Positions 34,936 through 43,847 of a stretch of 64,000 nt of DNA are shown in pieces. Both the position numbers and the translations under genes were made by a program. This DNA is from an uncultured Rhizobiaceae group bacterium (GTDB lineage: Bacteria > Pseudomonadota > Alphaproteobacteria > Rhizobiales > Rhizobiaceae), in NCBI GenBank assembly GCA_947501445.1, contig CANMVS010000011.1, positions 156,339-220,338 on the forward strand, read 5' to 3'. Under the pieces are notes generated by a model. The model was given only the letters and a program-made list of their open reading frames with translations, had not been told where the DNA came from and did not search any database. Positions within the stretch are counted from its first letter, which is position 1. The number at the start of each line of letters is the position of its first letter.

Positions 34936-35246
34936 GCAATACTATCCTGTTGGATGAAAGGTGCTTGCATCTGTGAAACATACCCTTGGGGTTCGCACGG
35001 GGTGCGCCAAAATTGCCGGTCCCGCATTCGGGCGTTTCATCCGTTTACGCAAGTCTGACGCCGCATACAGTCATAGGTCGCGAACCTCTCAGGCCAATTG
35101 GTTTTTACTGGTGTCTACGTCGCCTTGCCTGCCGTACTCAAGGCATGCACTTCACAATCCAGCCCGGTTCTGGCAAAAAACAACTGGCAGCGTGGATCAA
35201 TGAAAGTCAGGCCTGTCCCACACGAGCAGGCTGCAGAGGATAACTG
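34936..35246. other. intergenic stretch, no gene seen
   Basis: Between the candidate sRNA and the thioesterase gene. It must contain the promoters for both; I could not fix either. Confidence 0.35.
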
Positions 35247-35696
35247 ATGACGACAACGACACCAGAGAACTTTTTTGAGGAAATCCAGACGGTGCGATTC
35301 CAGCACTGTGATCCGGCAGGGATCGTCTTTTATCCACGCTATTATGAGATGCTCAATCTGACGGTTGAACGGTTTTTTGAAAGCCACATCGGCTGGTCTT
35401 TCAACCAGCTTCACATGGATCTTCATGTTACCGTGCCTACTGTTCGCATTGAGACCGATTTTTTTGAAGCCAGCTGGCTTGAGGATCGGTTGCAGTTTCA
35501 GTTGCGGCTTGATCAGATTGGACGTTCAAGTCTGGCCTTCAACATTTCATGCCGATGTGGCGATGAAGAGCGATTGAAGGCTGTCATTACACTCGTGTGT
35601 ATCGATTTTACCAAGAAAAAGGCCGTACCCTGGCCTGAAAAAATTCGCACACGGATTGAAGCCATTATTGCCAATCCTGTTGTCGCAGCTGCCTGA
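35247..35696 (+). CDS. 4HBT-family acyl-CoA thioesterase
   Basis: 149 residues of the hot-dog-fold 4-hydroxybenzoyl-CoA thioesterase type. The active-site region HCDPAGIVFYPRYYEMLN is intact, with the catalytic Asp in CDPAG. The rest (VRIETDFFEASWLEDRLQF) follows the family. It hydrolyses an acyl- or aroyl-CoA to the free acid in the cytoplasm; the substrate is unknown. AGAGGA precedes the ATG. It stands alone and converges on the acetolactate decarboxylase gene 21 bases away. Confidence 0.88.
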   Translation: MTTTTPENFFEEIQTVRFQHCDPAGIVFYPRYYEMLNLTVERFFESHIGWSFNQLHMDLHVTVPTVRIETDFFEASWLEDRLQFQLRLDQIGRSSLAFNISCRCGDEERLKAVITLVCIDFTKKKAVPWPEKIRTRIEAIIANPVVAAA

Positions 35697-35717
35697 AAAT
35701 TGTGGGTTCAGACTGCT

Positions 35718-36563
35718 CTACCGGTCGCGAACAAAACCTTTTTCCGCAACATCAAGCGCTGCCGACGGGTCCTCCTGCAGGTCGGCCTCAAGAAACGCCT
35801 GTGTTTCCGGAATGCCTATGTGGAAATCCGTTTCCAGATGCATGGCAACATCCAGTTGCGCGGCTTTGACACCCAGCACATGGCCGCCGAACTTGCGGTC
35901 TGCGGAAATAAAGTGGATGTGGTAACCGGCAACGTTCAACGCCTTGGCAAATGATGGCGTCCAAAAGCCGACAATTGTGCCGCGGATGTTTTTCAAACTA
36001 TATTCGCTTTGGTGGCTCGTTGCAGCGACGAGATCTTCGCCCGGGGCTGCTTTACACGCCGCACGCATATCAATCTGGTCAAACAGGCCATCTATACGCA
36101 GCCCAACGAAAATGTTTTCAGATGGGCGCAGGTCATCGAGCTGCCTATAAAGCGTATCAATCTCATCGATGGCGCTGACTGATACTGACTGATCGGCGGA
36201 AAACCGTGTGACGGTAGCAAATGGAACGCGCCAGGAATCGCGCGCTTCAACAATCACGCCATCGGATATGGCCTGATAACAGTGGCCATCCAGCATCACC
36301 AGTTCGCCATCCAGATCTTCATAGGTGCCAAGGCCGAAGTCGCCGTGTTCTTTCAGGTCACCAACTGTCGTGCACCCCTGGAAAATGCCCTTCACCACCG
36401 CACCGGTTGTCGAAACCTGAAACAGGGAATGGTGCTCGATGCCCAGCGATTCTGACAGGGCGTGCTGAACCACATGGGAGAGGCTGTGGCCTGTTCGCTC
36501 GACCTCTGTTTGCAATGCCTGCCAAAGACTATCGGAGATTCTGCTGTCAAGCCGGTGTGCCAT
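35718..36563 (-). CDS. acetolactate decarboxylase with extra N-terminal domain
   Basis: 281 residues. From residue ~48 it is an alpha-acetolactate decarboxylase: FGLGTYEDLDGELVMLDGHC, then PFATVTRF, and the zinc-binding GYHIHFISADRKFGGHVLG with the three His ligands. It makes acetoin from acetolactate. The first ~45 residues (RLDSRISDSLWQALQTEVER, then TGHSLSHVVQHALSESLG) are not part of the usual enzyme and look like a ribbon-helix-helix or short helical domain. AGGA precedes the ATG. No acetolactate synthase is adjacent. The repeat copy C lies just upstream. Confidence 0.85.
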   Translation of the reverse strand: MAHRLDSRISDSLWQALQTEVERTGHSLSHVVQHALSESLGIEHHSLFQVSTTGAVVKGIFQGCTTVGDLKEHGDFGLGTYEDLDGELVMLDGHCYQAISDGVIVEARDSWRVPFATVTRFSADQSVSVSAIDEIDTLYRQLDDLRPSENIFVGLRIDGLFDQIDMRAACKAAPGEDLVAATSHQSEYSLKNIRGTIVGFWTPSFAKALNVAGYHIHFISADRKFGGHVLGVKAAQLDVAMHLETDFHIGIPETQAFLEADLQEDPSAALDVAEKGFVRDR

Positions 36564-36576
36564 GGATGTTCCTCAG

Positions 36577-36678
36577 ATAGACCGTTTCACGTTTTGTCAG
36601 AAACGGGACAACGGTGTCGACGTTTGATTTTGTTGATGCATTCAGGTTTTGCTGATTCCGCCAAAACCTGAGGTGCTC
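36577..36678 (+). repeat. dispersed ~102-bp intergenic repeat, copy C
   Basis: Contains TAGACCGTTTCAC, GGGACAACGGTG, TTGTTGATGCATTC and a perfect 9-bp inverted repeat CAGGTTTTG/CAAAACCTG that can form a hairpin. It lies 13 bases upstream of the acetolactate decarboxylase start, pointing away from it. Confidence 0.85.
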
Positions 36679-36727
36679 CAAATGATGCGGTCATTCTTAT
36701 ATATGGCATAATTTTCAACTGCGGACC

Positions 36728-37888
36728 CTATATCAGTGCGTCGACCGCCAGGGCCACACCACGTAATTCAGCAAGCCCGCGCAAACGTCCGATGCCCGGG
36801 TAGCCCGGCGTTGAAATCTTGCGTAAATCATCGAGTATCTGATGACCGTGGTCAGGGCGAAACGGAATGGGCGCGCCGCGTCTGCGTTCTTCCAGAAGCA
36901 GCGCGCGGATGACGGAAACCATATCAACGTCACCTTCCAGATGCGGTGCTTCGTGAAAGTCCAGTGGATTTTCTTCGCGTTTTGTCGCGCGTAAATGTGC
37001 GAACTGAATTTTGGGGCCAAATTCGCGGATCATGTGCAATATGTCATTGTCTGCCCGCACACCATAGGAGCCGGTGCATAGTGTGAAACCATTTGCAGGG
37101 CTGTCGATCATGGTTGCAATGGCGACCATGTCGTCAAAGGTCGAGACGACCCTCGGCAGGCCAAAGAGTGTGCGTGGCGGATCGTCCGGATGTATGGCAA
37201 GACCGGATCCGACCGATTGTGCAACGGGCACGACAATCGCCAAAAAAGCGGCCAGCTGGGCACGCAATCCCTCGGCACCGAGCCCATCATAGGCGGCCAG
37301 TTGATTGCGAAAACTGTCCAGAGAATAAGATTCTTCCGAGCCGGGAAGGCCCGCAATTATGGTTTGGGTGAGGGTTTCACGTTCATCATCGGACATGGCG
37401 GCAAAAACCGCCTGTGCCGCATTGATCTCGGCCGGTGAATAATCATGCTCAGCCCCGGGTCGTTGCAGGATAAATACATCAAAGGCAACATAACGTGTGT
37501 GATCGAAGCGCAGGCAACGCGAGCCATCGGGCAGGCAGTGGTCAAGCTCTGTGCGGGTCCAGTCCAGTACCGGCATGAAATTATAGCAAATCCGACTGAT
37601 GCCACATTCGGCAAGATTGCGCAGGCTCTGCGACCATGCCTGCGCGTGGCGCTGCCAATTTGGCGCGCCGGTCTTTATGTCTTCGTGTATCGGGATGCTC
37701 TCAACAACACTCCAGGTCAGACCGGCAGCCTCAATTTCGTGTTTGCGCTCGAGGATTTCCTCTACAGGCCAAACCGTACCATTGGGAATGGCGTGCAATG
37801 CAGTGACAACGCCCGTTGCGCCTGCCTGACGAACATCGCTTAGAGATACCGGGTCATCGGGACCGAACCAACGCCACGTCTGTTCCAT
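36728..37888 (-). CDS. uxuA: mannonate dehydratase
   Basis: 386 residues, close to the usual ~390. Family segments: [20 protein letters not shown] at the start, [25 protein letters not shown], metal-site [16 protein letters not shown] and RPDHGHQ. It dehydrates D-mannonate to 2-keto-3-deoxygluconate in glucuronate catabolism. It is the last gene of the minus-strand arm dctP-GH2-GntR-uxuA (134 bases after GntR). With uxaC and uxuB on the plus arm it completes the glucuronate branch. Confidence 0.95.
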   Translation of the reverse strand: MEQTWRWFGPDDPVSLSDVRQAGATGVVTALHAIPNGTVWPVEEILERKHEIEAAGLTWSVVESIPIHEDIKTGAPNWQRHAQAWSQSLRNLAECGISRICYNFMPVLDWTRTELDHCLPDGSRCLRFDHTRYVAFDVFILQRPGAEHDYSPAEINAAQAVFAAMSDDERETLTQTIIAGLPGSEESYSLDSFRNQLAAYDGLGAEGLRAQLAAFLAIVVPVAQSVGSGLAIHPDDPPRTLFGLPRVVSTFDDMVAIATMIDSPANGFTLCTGSYGVRADNDILHMIREFGPKIQFAHLRATKREENPLDFHEAPHLEGDVDMVSVIRALLLEERRRGAPIPFRPDHGHQILDDLRKISTPGYPGIGRLRGLAELRGVALAVDALI

Positions 37889-38022
37889 GGGAGTCTGCTT
37901 TCATTTGTGCCTTTTACAGGCTCTTTCCTCTATCCGGTCGCTGTTTCATCGGTTTTGAAACAACAGCCAGATCATATTTTGGCACACGATCTAAAAAAGA
38001 CGCGCGCTTGTCGTATTACTCG

Positions 38023-38772
38023 TCAACCACTGACCGCGGAAACCGGGCCGGTGTTGAACAGATAGCCATCAAAGGCCGGATCGTCGACATCGGACAATTC
38101 CAACAGGGTTTGACGCACATTTTCAAGATGTTGCCACATGGCCTGTTTGGCTGCCAAAGGGTCCTTGTTTTGCAAAGCGGACAATATGGTCTGATGGTCA
38201 CCGAGCCACTGGCCCCGGTAACCCTTATCAAAAATACGGCTGTGCAATTTTGCCCACATGGTGCTTTGTTCACGCTTGCGCCACAGTTCATCCAGCATGT
38301 CGACCAACACGCTGTTTTGTGTCGCCTCGGCAATCAGCCGGTGAAAAAGTTCGTCGCTGGAATAATCGTTTGATCCCTGCTCAATCGCTGCGCGTTCCAT
38401 TTTCAGAGCCTCGCGCATGCGTATAATATCGGCCTTGGTGACCATGGTCGCAGCGAATGATGCGATACTGCTCTCCAGCAATTGTCGCGCCTGCAGCAGT
38501 TCAAATGGTCCAATGTCGCCGTGGGGAGTGGCTTCATCGCCAACCGGGAGCTTGGCCACATAGATGCCAGAGCCCTTGCGCACATTCACATAACCTTCGA
38601 TCTCCAGCATGATGACGGCTTCTCGAACGAGCGAACGGCTGACACCATGATCCTCGGACATCTGGCGCTCGGTCCGCAACCGGTCGCCCACCTGATGGTT
38701 ATTTTTAACAATCTCGATCTTCAGTGCTTCTGCAACATCCTGATAACGTCGTTTGCCGGGTTCAGTGATCAT
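38023..38772 (-). CDS. GntR-family (FadR subgroup) regulator, likely hexuronate repressor
   Basis: 249 residues from the ATG at 38772 (GGAGGGGGAAA upstream). A winged-helix domain (RYQDVAEALKIEIVKNNHQV, then LRTERQMSEDHGVSRSLVRE) is followed by an all-helical FCD effector domain containing ELFHRLIAEATQNSVL. UxuR/ExuR of enterics belong to this subgroup and bind AAATTGGTATACCAATTT-like sites. Five TTGGTTGACCAA-like sites lie in the divergent promoter at 41.7-41.95 kb, so this protein is the natural candidate to bind them. Its start overlaps the GH2 gene end by 11 bases. Confidence 0.88.
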   Translation of the reverse strand: MITEPGKRRYQDVAEALKIEIVKNNHQVGDRLRTERQMSEDHGVSRSLVREAVIMLEIEGYVNVRKGSGIYVAKLPVGDEATPHGDIGPFELLQARQLLESSIASFAATMVTKADIIRMREALKMERAAIEQGSNDYSSDELFHRLIAEATQNSVLVDMLDELWRKREQSTMWAKLHSRIFDKGYRGQWLGDHQTILSALQNKDPLAAKQAMWQHLENVRQTLLELSDVDDPAFDGYLFNTGPVSAVSG

Positions 38773-40621
38773 GGTTCTTTTCCCCCTCCCTTTGTGCCTG
38801 ACGCTTTTGCGCATAAAAATCGGCAAGCACATAAAAGGCTTTCTTCCTGGTTATTTTGTCGGCGGCAATCAGTCCTTTTTTGTTAAAACCGCGCTGGAAG
38901 ATATTTTGCCGTCTTTCTACACGGAAGTCATATAGAATCCACGGCGATATACCTTTTACGTAGGAAAGATGGCGCAAGGTTGCTATCTGTTTTTCGTAGA
39001 CTTCGCTCATATAGGCTTCACTGAACAGTCCTGTGCGCGGCCCCGTTTCACTGATGTCGCCATCAGCGCCGGTCTCTGAGATAACAACCGGTTTTCCCGG
39101 ACTGGAGTTTTCACCAATGGCCACAAGGTCATCGAAATTTTCTTCATACCAGCCATAATATTCATTGATGCCGATGACATCGATGTGCTCTGCGAGGCGG
39201 TCTTCAATCCTGTTTTTGGCGTGATTGACAAGGCAGGCAGCCGACGTCAATCGGGTTGGATCCGTGGATTTTGCCGTGGCAACCAGCCGCTGCATGAAGC
39301 GCAGACGCACGTCTGTATCCGGGTTCTCGTTGCCAACGGACCAGATGATCACACTGGCCCGGTTTCGATCCCGCTTGATCAGTTCAAGCAACTGGTTTCT
39401 GGCATCGCGGTAGGTCGCCTGATTATCAAAGTCTATGGCCCAATAGACCGGGATTTCCTCCCACAGTAAAAACCCCATTTCATCAGCCAGTTGTGCGGCC
39501 TGTTCGTGGTGAGGATAGTGTGCCAGACGCAAAAAATTGCAATTGAGTTCCTTTGCATCAGCAAAGCGACGGCGCAAATCAGCTTCATCTGTCATTTTTC
39601 CGTGGGTGACATCATCCTCATGGACGGATATTCCCCGCAGAAAAACGGCGTTGCCATTGAGGTGGATTTCATCATCAATGCGGCTTATCTGCCGAAAACC
39701 CACACGGTCGCTGACATGGTCCGAACCGGCGCTGAGTTTGATATCATAAAGGTTCGGGGTTTCAGGTGACCACAGGTCCGGTCTGGCATCAAATATGATC
39801 CTGCCGCGGCCATCCTCATCAAGGGTGATTGTGTCACTGATGCCTAGCTGTGAAATATCAACTCTGGCCTCGCGCACATCTCCATCGACGGAAACTTCGA
39901 CGGCAATTTTATTGTAGCCGTTGTCGGGAACCAGATAGGCAAACAGATCCTTGATGACGACCCTTGGCGTTTGATAAAGGGCAACCTCTCGGTAGATGCC
40001 GCCATAGTTGAACCAATCGGTATTGCGCATGGGCACCCGGTCCAGGGTACGGGTATTGTTGACCATCAGCATCAGCCAGTTGCGTCCGGCCTTGAGGTGT
40101 TCGCTCAACTCGCAGAAAAATGGTGTGGAGCCACCATAATGATTGCCAAGAAATGCGCCGTTCAGAAAGATTTTGCAATCATATTGGGCTGCCCCAATGC
40201 GCAAAAATTGCCGTTTGTCGCGGGTGATGGCATCCATATCAAGGCAGCGGGAATACCAGACGCTGCCTTCAAAAAAATACCACCTGTCCTTCAGCATTTG
40301 CCAACAGGCCGGAACGGGAACCGTTTCACCCTCATGCGGGTCGTAGTCCCAGGGCTCGGTGCGCTCAGTGGCGGCCATTTCTTCCAGGGCAAACCATTTT
40401 TGGCGCAATCCCGTGTCGAGAAGATCGACACAGAAGTTCCACTCACCAGCCAATGACCGTGCCTTGCGACCGCCGATAAAGATCATGCCCTCATGGTTTA
40501 GGGTCTGCGTGTTAAAGGGCGTATCATAGGCTTCGTCGTGCAGCGCCTGCAGCGCATTTTCAGCCAGGTCGGAACGTTCAAGCAAAGTGATCTCCGCTGT
40601 GATGGTCAATAATGCATGCAT
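38762..40621 (-). CDS. GH2-family glycosidase (beta-glucuronidase/galactosidase-like)
   Basis: 619 residues from the ATG at 40621; the upstream GTG at 40645 lies inside a hairpin and is less likely. GH2 layout: jelly-roll sugar-binding domain (SLAGEWNFCVDLLDTG, WYSRCLDM), an Ig-like domain, then a TIM barrel with acid/base Glu in IIWSVGNENPD and nucleophile Glu in VVISETGADG. It has no signal peptide, so it acts in the cytoplasm on imported oligosaccharides. Its neighbours (TRAP importer, uxuA, uxaC, uxuB) make glucuronide hydrolysis the best guess. Confidence 0.88.
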   Translation of the reverse strand: MHALLTITAEITLLERSDLAENALQALHDEAYDTPFNTQTLNHEGMIFIGGRKARSLAGEWNFCVDLLDTGLRQKWFALEEMAATERTEPWDYDPHEGETVPVPACWQMLKDRWYFFEGSVWYSRCLDMDAITRDKRQFLRIGAAQYDCKIFLNGAFLGNHYGGSTPFFCELSEHLKAGRNWLMLMVNNTRTLDRVPMRNTDWFNYGGIYREVALYQTPRVVIKDLFAYLVPDNGYNKIAVEVSVDGDVREARVDISQLGISDTITLDEDGRGRIIFDARPDLWSPETPNLYDIKLSAGSDHVSDRVGFRQISRIDDEIHLNGNAVFLRGISVHEDDVTHGKMTDEADLRRRFADAKELNCNFLRLAHYPHHEQAAQLADEMGFLLWEEIPVYWAIDFDNQATYRDARNQLLELIKRDRNRASVIIWSVGNENPDTDVRLRFMQRLVATAKSTDPTRLTSAACLVNHAKNRIEDRLAEHIDVIGINEYYGWYEENFDDLVAIGENSSPGKPVVISETGADGDISETGPRTGLFSEAYMSEVYEKQIATLRHLSYVKGISPWILYDFRVERRQNIFQRGFNKKGLIAADKITRKKAFYVLADFYAQKRQAQREGEKNHDH

Positions 40622-40625
40622 AGCA

Positions 40626-40655
40626 TTGCGGGCCAGCGATGGCACTGGCCCGCAA
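40626..40655 (-). terminator. hairpin between dctP and the GH2 gene
   Basis: Perfect 11-bp arms TTGCGGGCCAG and CTGGCCCGCAA with an 8-base loop, 15 bases after the dctP stop. There is no strong U-run, so partial termination or mRNA stabilisation (more binding protein than enzyme) is more likely than a full stop. Confidence 0.6.
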
Positions 40656-40669
40656 AATCTGCTGGCAGG

Positions 40670-41650
40670 TTACTTCGATGCCGCTTTGATACGGGAAATC
40701 AGATCACCAACACGCTCAGAATTGGCCGCAGCTTCCTCATGCATCGGCAGGACTGCTTCGATAAAGGGGCCCTTGTCTACTTCGACAAAGGTGACGCCCA
40801 GATCGGCCATTGCAGTGGCCTTGGCCTCATCAACCTGCTTGTTCCACTGCTCGCGGTGGAAATCCATGGATTCCTTTGCGGCCTGATTAAGCGCTGCCTT
40901 GTGCTCATCGGACAAGCCATCAAAGGTCTGAGTGGATATCAGAACAACCGACGGGATCATTGTATGTCCGTCGTTGGAATAGACTTTGGACACTTCACCA
41001 TGGCGTGCTGATGTCAATGCAAGTGGATTGTTCTCTGCACCATCGACAACACCCTGCTGCAGGGCGCTGTAAAGTTCACCCCAGGCAATTGGTGTTGGGC
41101 TGCCGCCCAGCAGTTCGACCATTCTGATGGCGGAAGGGCTTGGCTGCACGCGAATTTTCATGCCCTTCAGGTCTGCAGGAGAATTGATTTCCTTGTTGGC
41201 ATAAAAAGACCTGGCCCCTTCAACATAATAGGCGACACCGACAAAGCCCTTGTCACGTGATGAAGCAAGAATATCATCACCGATTTCACCTTTGAGCACA
41301 TCATAGTAGTGATCATCACTGGTGAATATATAGGGCAGGTTCAGGGCGCTGTAGGATTCCTCAAAAGCCTCCAGTTCGCTGGCATTGGAACGGGCCATAT
41401 CAAGGGAGCCGTTCTGCAGCAATTCCATTGACTCGCGCTGGGTTCCCAATTGTGCATTGCCATAGACGCGAATTTTAAGGTCGCCATTGGTCAAGGCATC
41501 AAGGCGTTCGCCCATGAACTCCATTGATTTATGCAATGGATGGTCCGGCGGGTTGTTGTGGTTGAGTTTGAGTGTTTTGGCTTGGGCAGCAAGGCCTGCA
41601 ACCATGAGGGCAGCGCCAGTCAGTGCGCCGACACGAATTAACGTGCGCAT
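40670..41650 (-). CDS. dctP: TRAP transporter substrate-binding protein (DctP)
   Basis: 326 residues with a signal peptide (GALTGAALMVAGLAAQAKT) and the DctP core: LKLNHNNPPDHPLHKSMEF, then LRV-type strand MKIRVQPSPSAIRMVELLGG and the family-typical PIAWGELYSALQQGVVDGAE. The conserved Arg of the carboxylate site is in KIRVQ, so an acidic sugar ligand is likely. GGAGG precedes the ATG. It is the first gene of the minus arm; its membrane partners dctQ and dctM start on the other strand across the shared operator region. Confidence 0.93.
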   Translation of the reverse strand: MRTLIRVGALTGAALMVAGLAAQAKTLKLNHNNPPDHPLHKSMEFMGERLDALTNGDLKIRVYGNAQLGTQRESMELLQNGSLDMARSNASELEAFEESYSALNLPYIFTSDDHYYDVLKGEIGDDILASSRDKGFVGVAYYVEGARSFYANKEINSPADLKGMKIRVQPSPSAIRMVELLGGSPTPIAWGELYSALQQGVVDGAENNPLALTSARHGEVSKVYSNDGHTMIPSVVLISTQTFDGLSDEHKAALNQAAKESMDFHREQWNKQVDEAKATAMADLGVTFVEVDKGPFIEAVLPMHEEAAANSERVGDLISRIKAASK

Positions 41651-41797
41651 ATAGGAATCCTCCCGTTAAAATTCATGAATGCCATCCGGGATGCTGTTTG
41701 CGAATAGAGCAGCCCGGTGACACCGCACGGTTGACCAATAGGGCCGTGTGGTACGTCAATGGTTGGCCAATTTTAAAAATAAGTCAACCAGTTTCAT

Positions 41798-41817
41798 AAA
41801 ATTGGTTGACCAATTTT
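41798..41817. promoter_or_regulatory. perfect 20-bp operator palindrome
   Basis: AAAATTGGT-TG-ACCAATTTT: 9-bp arms with a 2-base centre. It is nearly the same as the enteric ExuR/UxuR consensus, which also has ATTGGT/ACCAAT arms. Confidence 0.75.
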
Positions 41818-41936
41818 ACAGAATAAGTGATATCTGGGGCCTGAACATCCTGATGGACGTTGATGAAATTTGCTGTTTTCGCACGGTAACGGTTGAAGGC
41901 AGTGGTGTTTCAGGCCAGTGGATGCACCGGGAGGGG

Positions 41937-41954
41937 TATTTGGTTGACCAATTT
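41937..41954. promoter_or_regulatory. UxuR-like operator near dctQ
   Basis: TTGGTTGACCAA core (41940-41951), 38 bases before the dctQ ATG, a position that would block transcription or early elongation of the plus arm. Confidence 0.65.
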
Positions 41955-41989
41955 ATCGAGTGTGTCTCGGATAGGCCGTGGAGGGCGAC

Positions 41990-42520
41990 ATGCACAGATT
42001 GACAGTTCTGATTGATAGCCTGCTGCGTATGCTGATCATTTCGGTATTCTTTGTCCTGGTGCTGTGCGTCGTGTGGCAGGTCTTCTCGCGTTATGTTTTG
42101 GGTGCGCCAAGTACGGTTACCGATGAATTGGCCCGGTTTCTGTTCATGTGGACGGCATTGATGGGGGCAGCCTATACATTGGGGCAGCGCAGGCATCTGG
42201 CCATTGATCTGATGTCGATGCATCTTTCCGGAACGCGGCGCACGATTCTCAATATTATTGTGATTGCTGCCGTCGGCGGTTTTGCTGCGATCGTCATGAT
42301 TTATGGTGGTGGACAGCTTGTCATCAAGACGCTGACGACAGGGCAGGTTTCGCCCGCACTGCGCATACCCATGGGCTATGTCTATTGTGCCGTGCCGCTG
42401 TCTGGCGCGGTGATTGTCTATTACTGCATAAATTTTGTCGGTGACGTCCTTCGTGGCGGCAGCGGTGTCAATAATAATCTGGATGGCGACGGCATGCCTG
42501 CCGGCGGTCCGCTCGACTGA
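41990..42520 (+). CDS. dctQ: TRAP transporter small permease (DctQ)
   Basis: 176 residues from the ATG at 41990 (GGAGGG 5-7 bases upstream). About four membrane helices, with the DctQ hallmark VVWQVFSRYVLGAPSTVTDE, then ARFLFMWTALMGAAYTLGQR. It forms the membrane unit with DctM, which starts 12 bases downstream. It belongs to the plus arm of the hexuronate region. Confidence 0.93.
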   Translation: MHRLTVLIDSLLRMLIISVFFVLVLCVVWQVFSRYVLGAPSTVTDELARFLFMWTALMGAAYTLGQRRHLAIDLMSMHLSGTRRTILNIIVIAAVGGFAAIVMIYGGGQLVIKTLTTGQVSPALRIPMGYVYCAVPLSGAVIVYYCINFVGDVLRGGSGVNNNLDGDGMPAGGPLD

Positions 42521-42532
42521 TGGGGCGCTGAT

Positions 42533-43837
42533 ATGGATGAACTACAAAGCGCTCTGGTGCTGTTCGGGGTATTTGCCGTACTGATGGTGATCGGCGTGCC
42601 CATTGCATTTGCAATTGGTCTGGCGGCGGTTGTCACCTTCACGCTGTTCATGACATTTGACCAGTCGGTTTTCATCACTGCGCAGCAAATGGCATCGGGG
42701 CTGGACAGTTTCACCCTGTTGGCCATTCCGTTTTTCATTCTTGCCGGAAACATCATGAACCGTGGTGGCATTGCCATCCGACTGATCGAATTTGCCAAGG
42801 TCCTTGGTGGCCGCCTGCCTGGCGCACTGGCCCATTGCAATGTCCTGGCCAATATGATGTTCGGATCCATCTCCGGATCGGCCGTTGCATCTGCGGCTGC
42901 GGTTGGCGGGGTCATGGCGCCGCTGCAGCGCAAGGAGGGGTATGATCCGTCCTTCTCGGCAGCGGTCAATATCGCCTCCTGTCCAACCGGCCTGCTGATC
43001 CCGCCAAGCACAACGCTGATTGTATTTTCGCTTATTACCAATGGCACATCCATTGCCGCGCTGTTCGTTGCCGGATATGTGCCTGGAATTTTGATGGGGC
43101 TCAGCCTGATGCTGGTTGCCGGTATCATCGCCAAACGCCGCGGTTACCCCGTCGCGCCGCGTCCCGGCTGGGGCGAAGTACGCGACAAGACGCTTGATGC
43201 AATGTTGCCGCTCGGGCTGATATTCATTGTCATGGGCGGCATTATTGGTGGTGTCTTCACCGCGACCGAAGCCTCTGCGGCTGCCGTGGTCTATACATTG
43301 TTTCTGGCACTGGTCTGGTATCGTGAAATCAGCCTGAAGGACCTGCCGTCGATCATTCTTGAATCGGCAATAACCACGTCCATTGTGCTGTTGATGATCG
43401 GCTGTTCAATCGCCATGTCAAAGGCAATGGCCTTTGCCGATATTCCCTATACGATTTCAGATGCGCTGCTGGCCCTGTCCGAAAATCCGCTGGTGCTTTT
43501 GCTCATCATCAATATAGCGTTGCTGATAATCGGCACCTTCATGGACATGACGCCGGCTCTGTTGATTTTCACACCCATATTCATGCCGGTTGTCAGTGAC
43601 CTTGGCATGGACCCTGTGCATTTTGGTGTGATGATGACGTTCAATCTGTGTATCGGCATTTGTACACCACCGGTGGGATCGGCACTTTTTGTCGGTTGCT
43701 CTGTTGGCAAAGTATCCATCGGCAGCGTAATCAAGCCCCTGTTGCCGTTCTATGCTGTCCTGTTTGCACTGCTGCTGGCAGTTACGTATTTACCGGCAAT
43801 CAGCCTGACGCTGCCCAGGTTGCTGCTTGGATATTAA
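42533..43837 (+). CDS. dctM: TRAP transporter large permease (DctM)
   Basis: 434 residues, about twelve membrane helices. Typical DctM segments: IPFFILAGNIMNRGGIAIRL, MFGSISGSAVASAAAVGGVM, CPTGLLIPPSTTLIVFSLI, GGIIGGVFTATEASAAAVVY and a late CIGICTPPVGSALFVG. It carries the ion-driven transport step for the sugar acid delivered by DctP. It is followed after 10 bases by the GH31 gene. Confidence 0.95.
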   Translation: MDELQSALVLFGVFAVLMVIGVPIAFAIGLAAVVTFTLFMTFDQSVFITAQQMASGLDSFTLLAIPFFILAGNIMNRGGIAIRLIEFAKVLGGRLPGALAHCNVLANMMFGSISGSAVASAAAVGGVMAPLQRKEGYDPSFSAAVNIASCPTGLLIPPSTTLIVFSLITNGTSIAALFVAGYVPGILMGLSLMLVAGIIAKRRGYPVAPRPGWGEVRDKTLDAMLPLGLIFIVMGGIIGGVFTATEASAAAVVYTLFLALVWYREISLKDLPSIILESAITTSIVLLMIGCSIAMSKAMAFADIPYTISDALLALSENPLVLLLIINIALLIIGTFMDMTPALLIFTPIFMPVVSDLGMDPVHFGVMMTFNLCIGICTPPVGSALFVGCSVGKVSIGSVIKPLLPFYAVLFALLLAVTYLPAISLTLPRLLLGY

Positions 43838-43847
43838 GGTATAGTCG

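Larger units (their letters stand above)
41651..41989. promoter_or_regulatory. divergent promoter region with five GntR (UxuR-like) operators
   Basis: This gap separates dctP (minus) from dctQ (plus). It carries repeated GGTTGACCAAT-type sites: 41729-41739, 41759-41771 (GGCC variant), 41782-41793 (reversed half site), 41798-41817 (perfect) and 41937-41954. Multiple operators suggest cooperative repression of both arms by the GntR protein at 38023. Confidence 0.7.
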
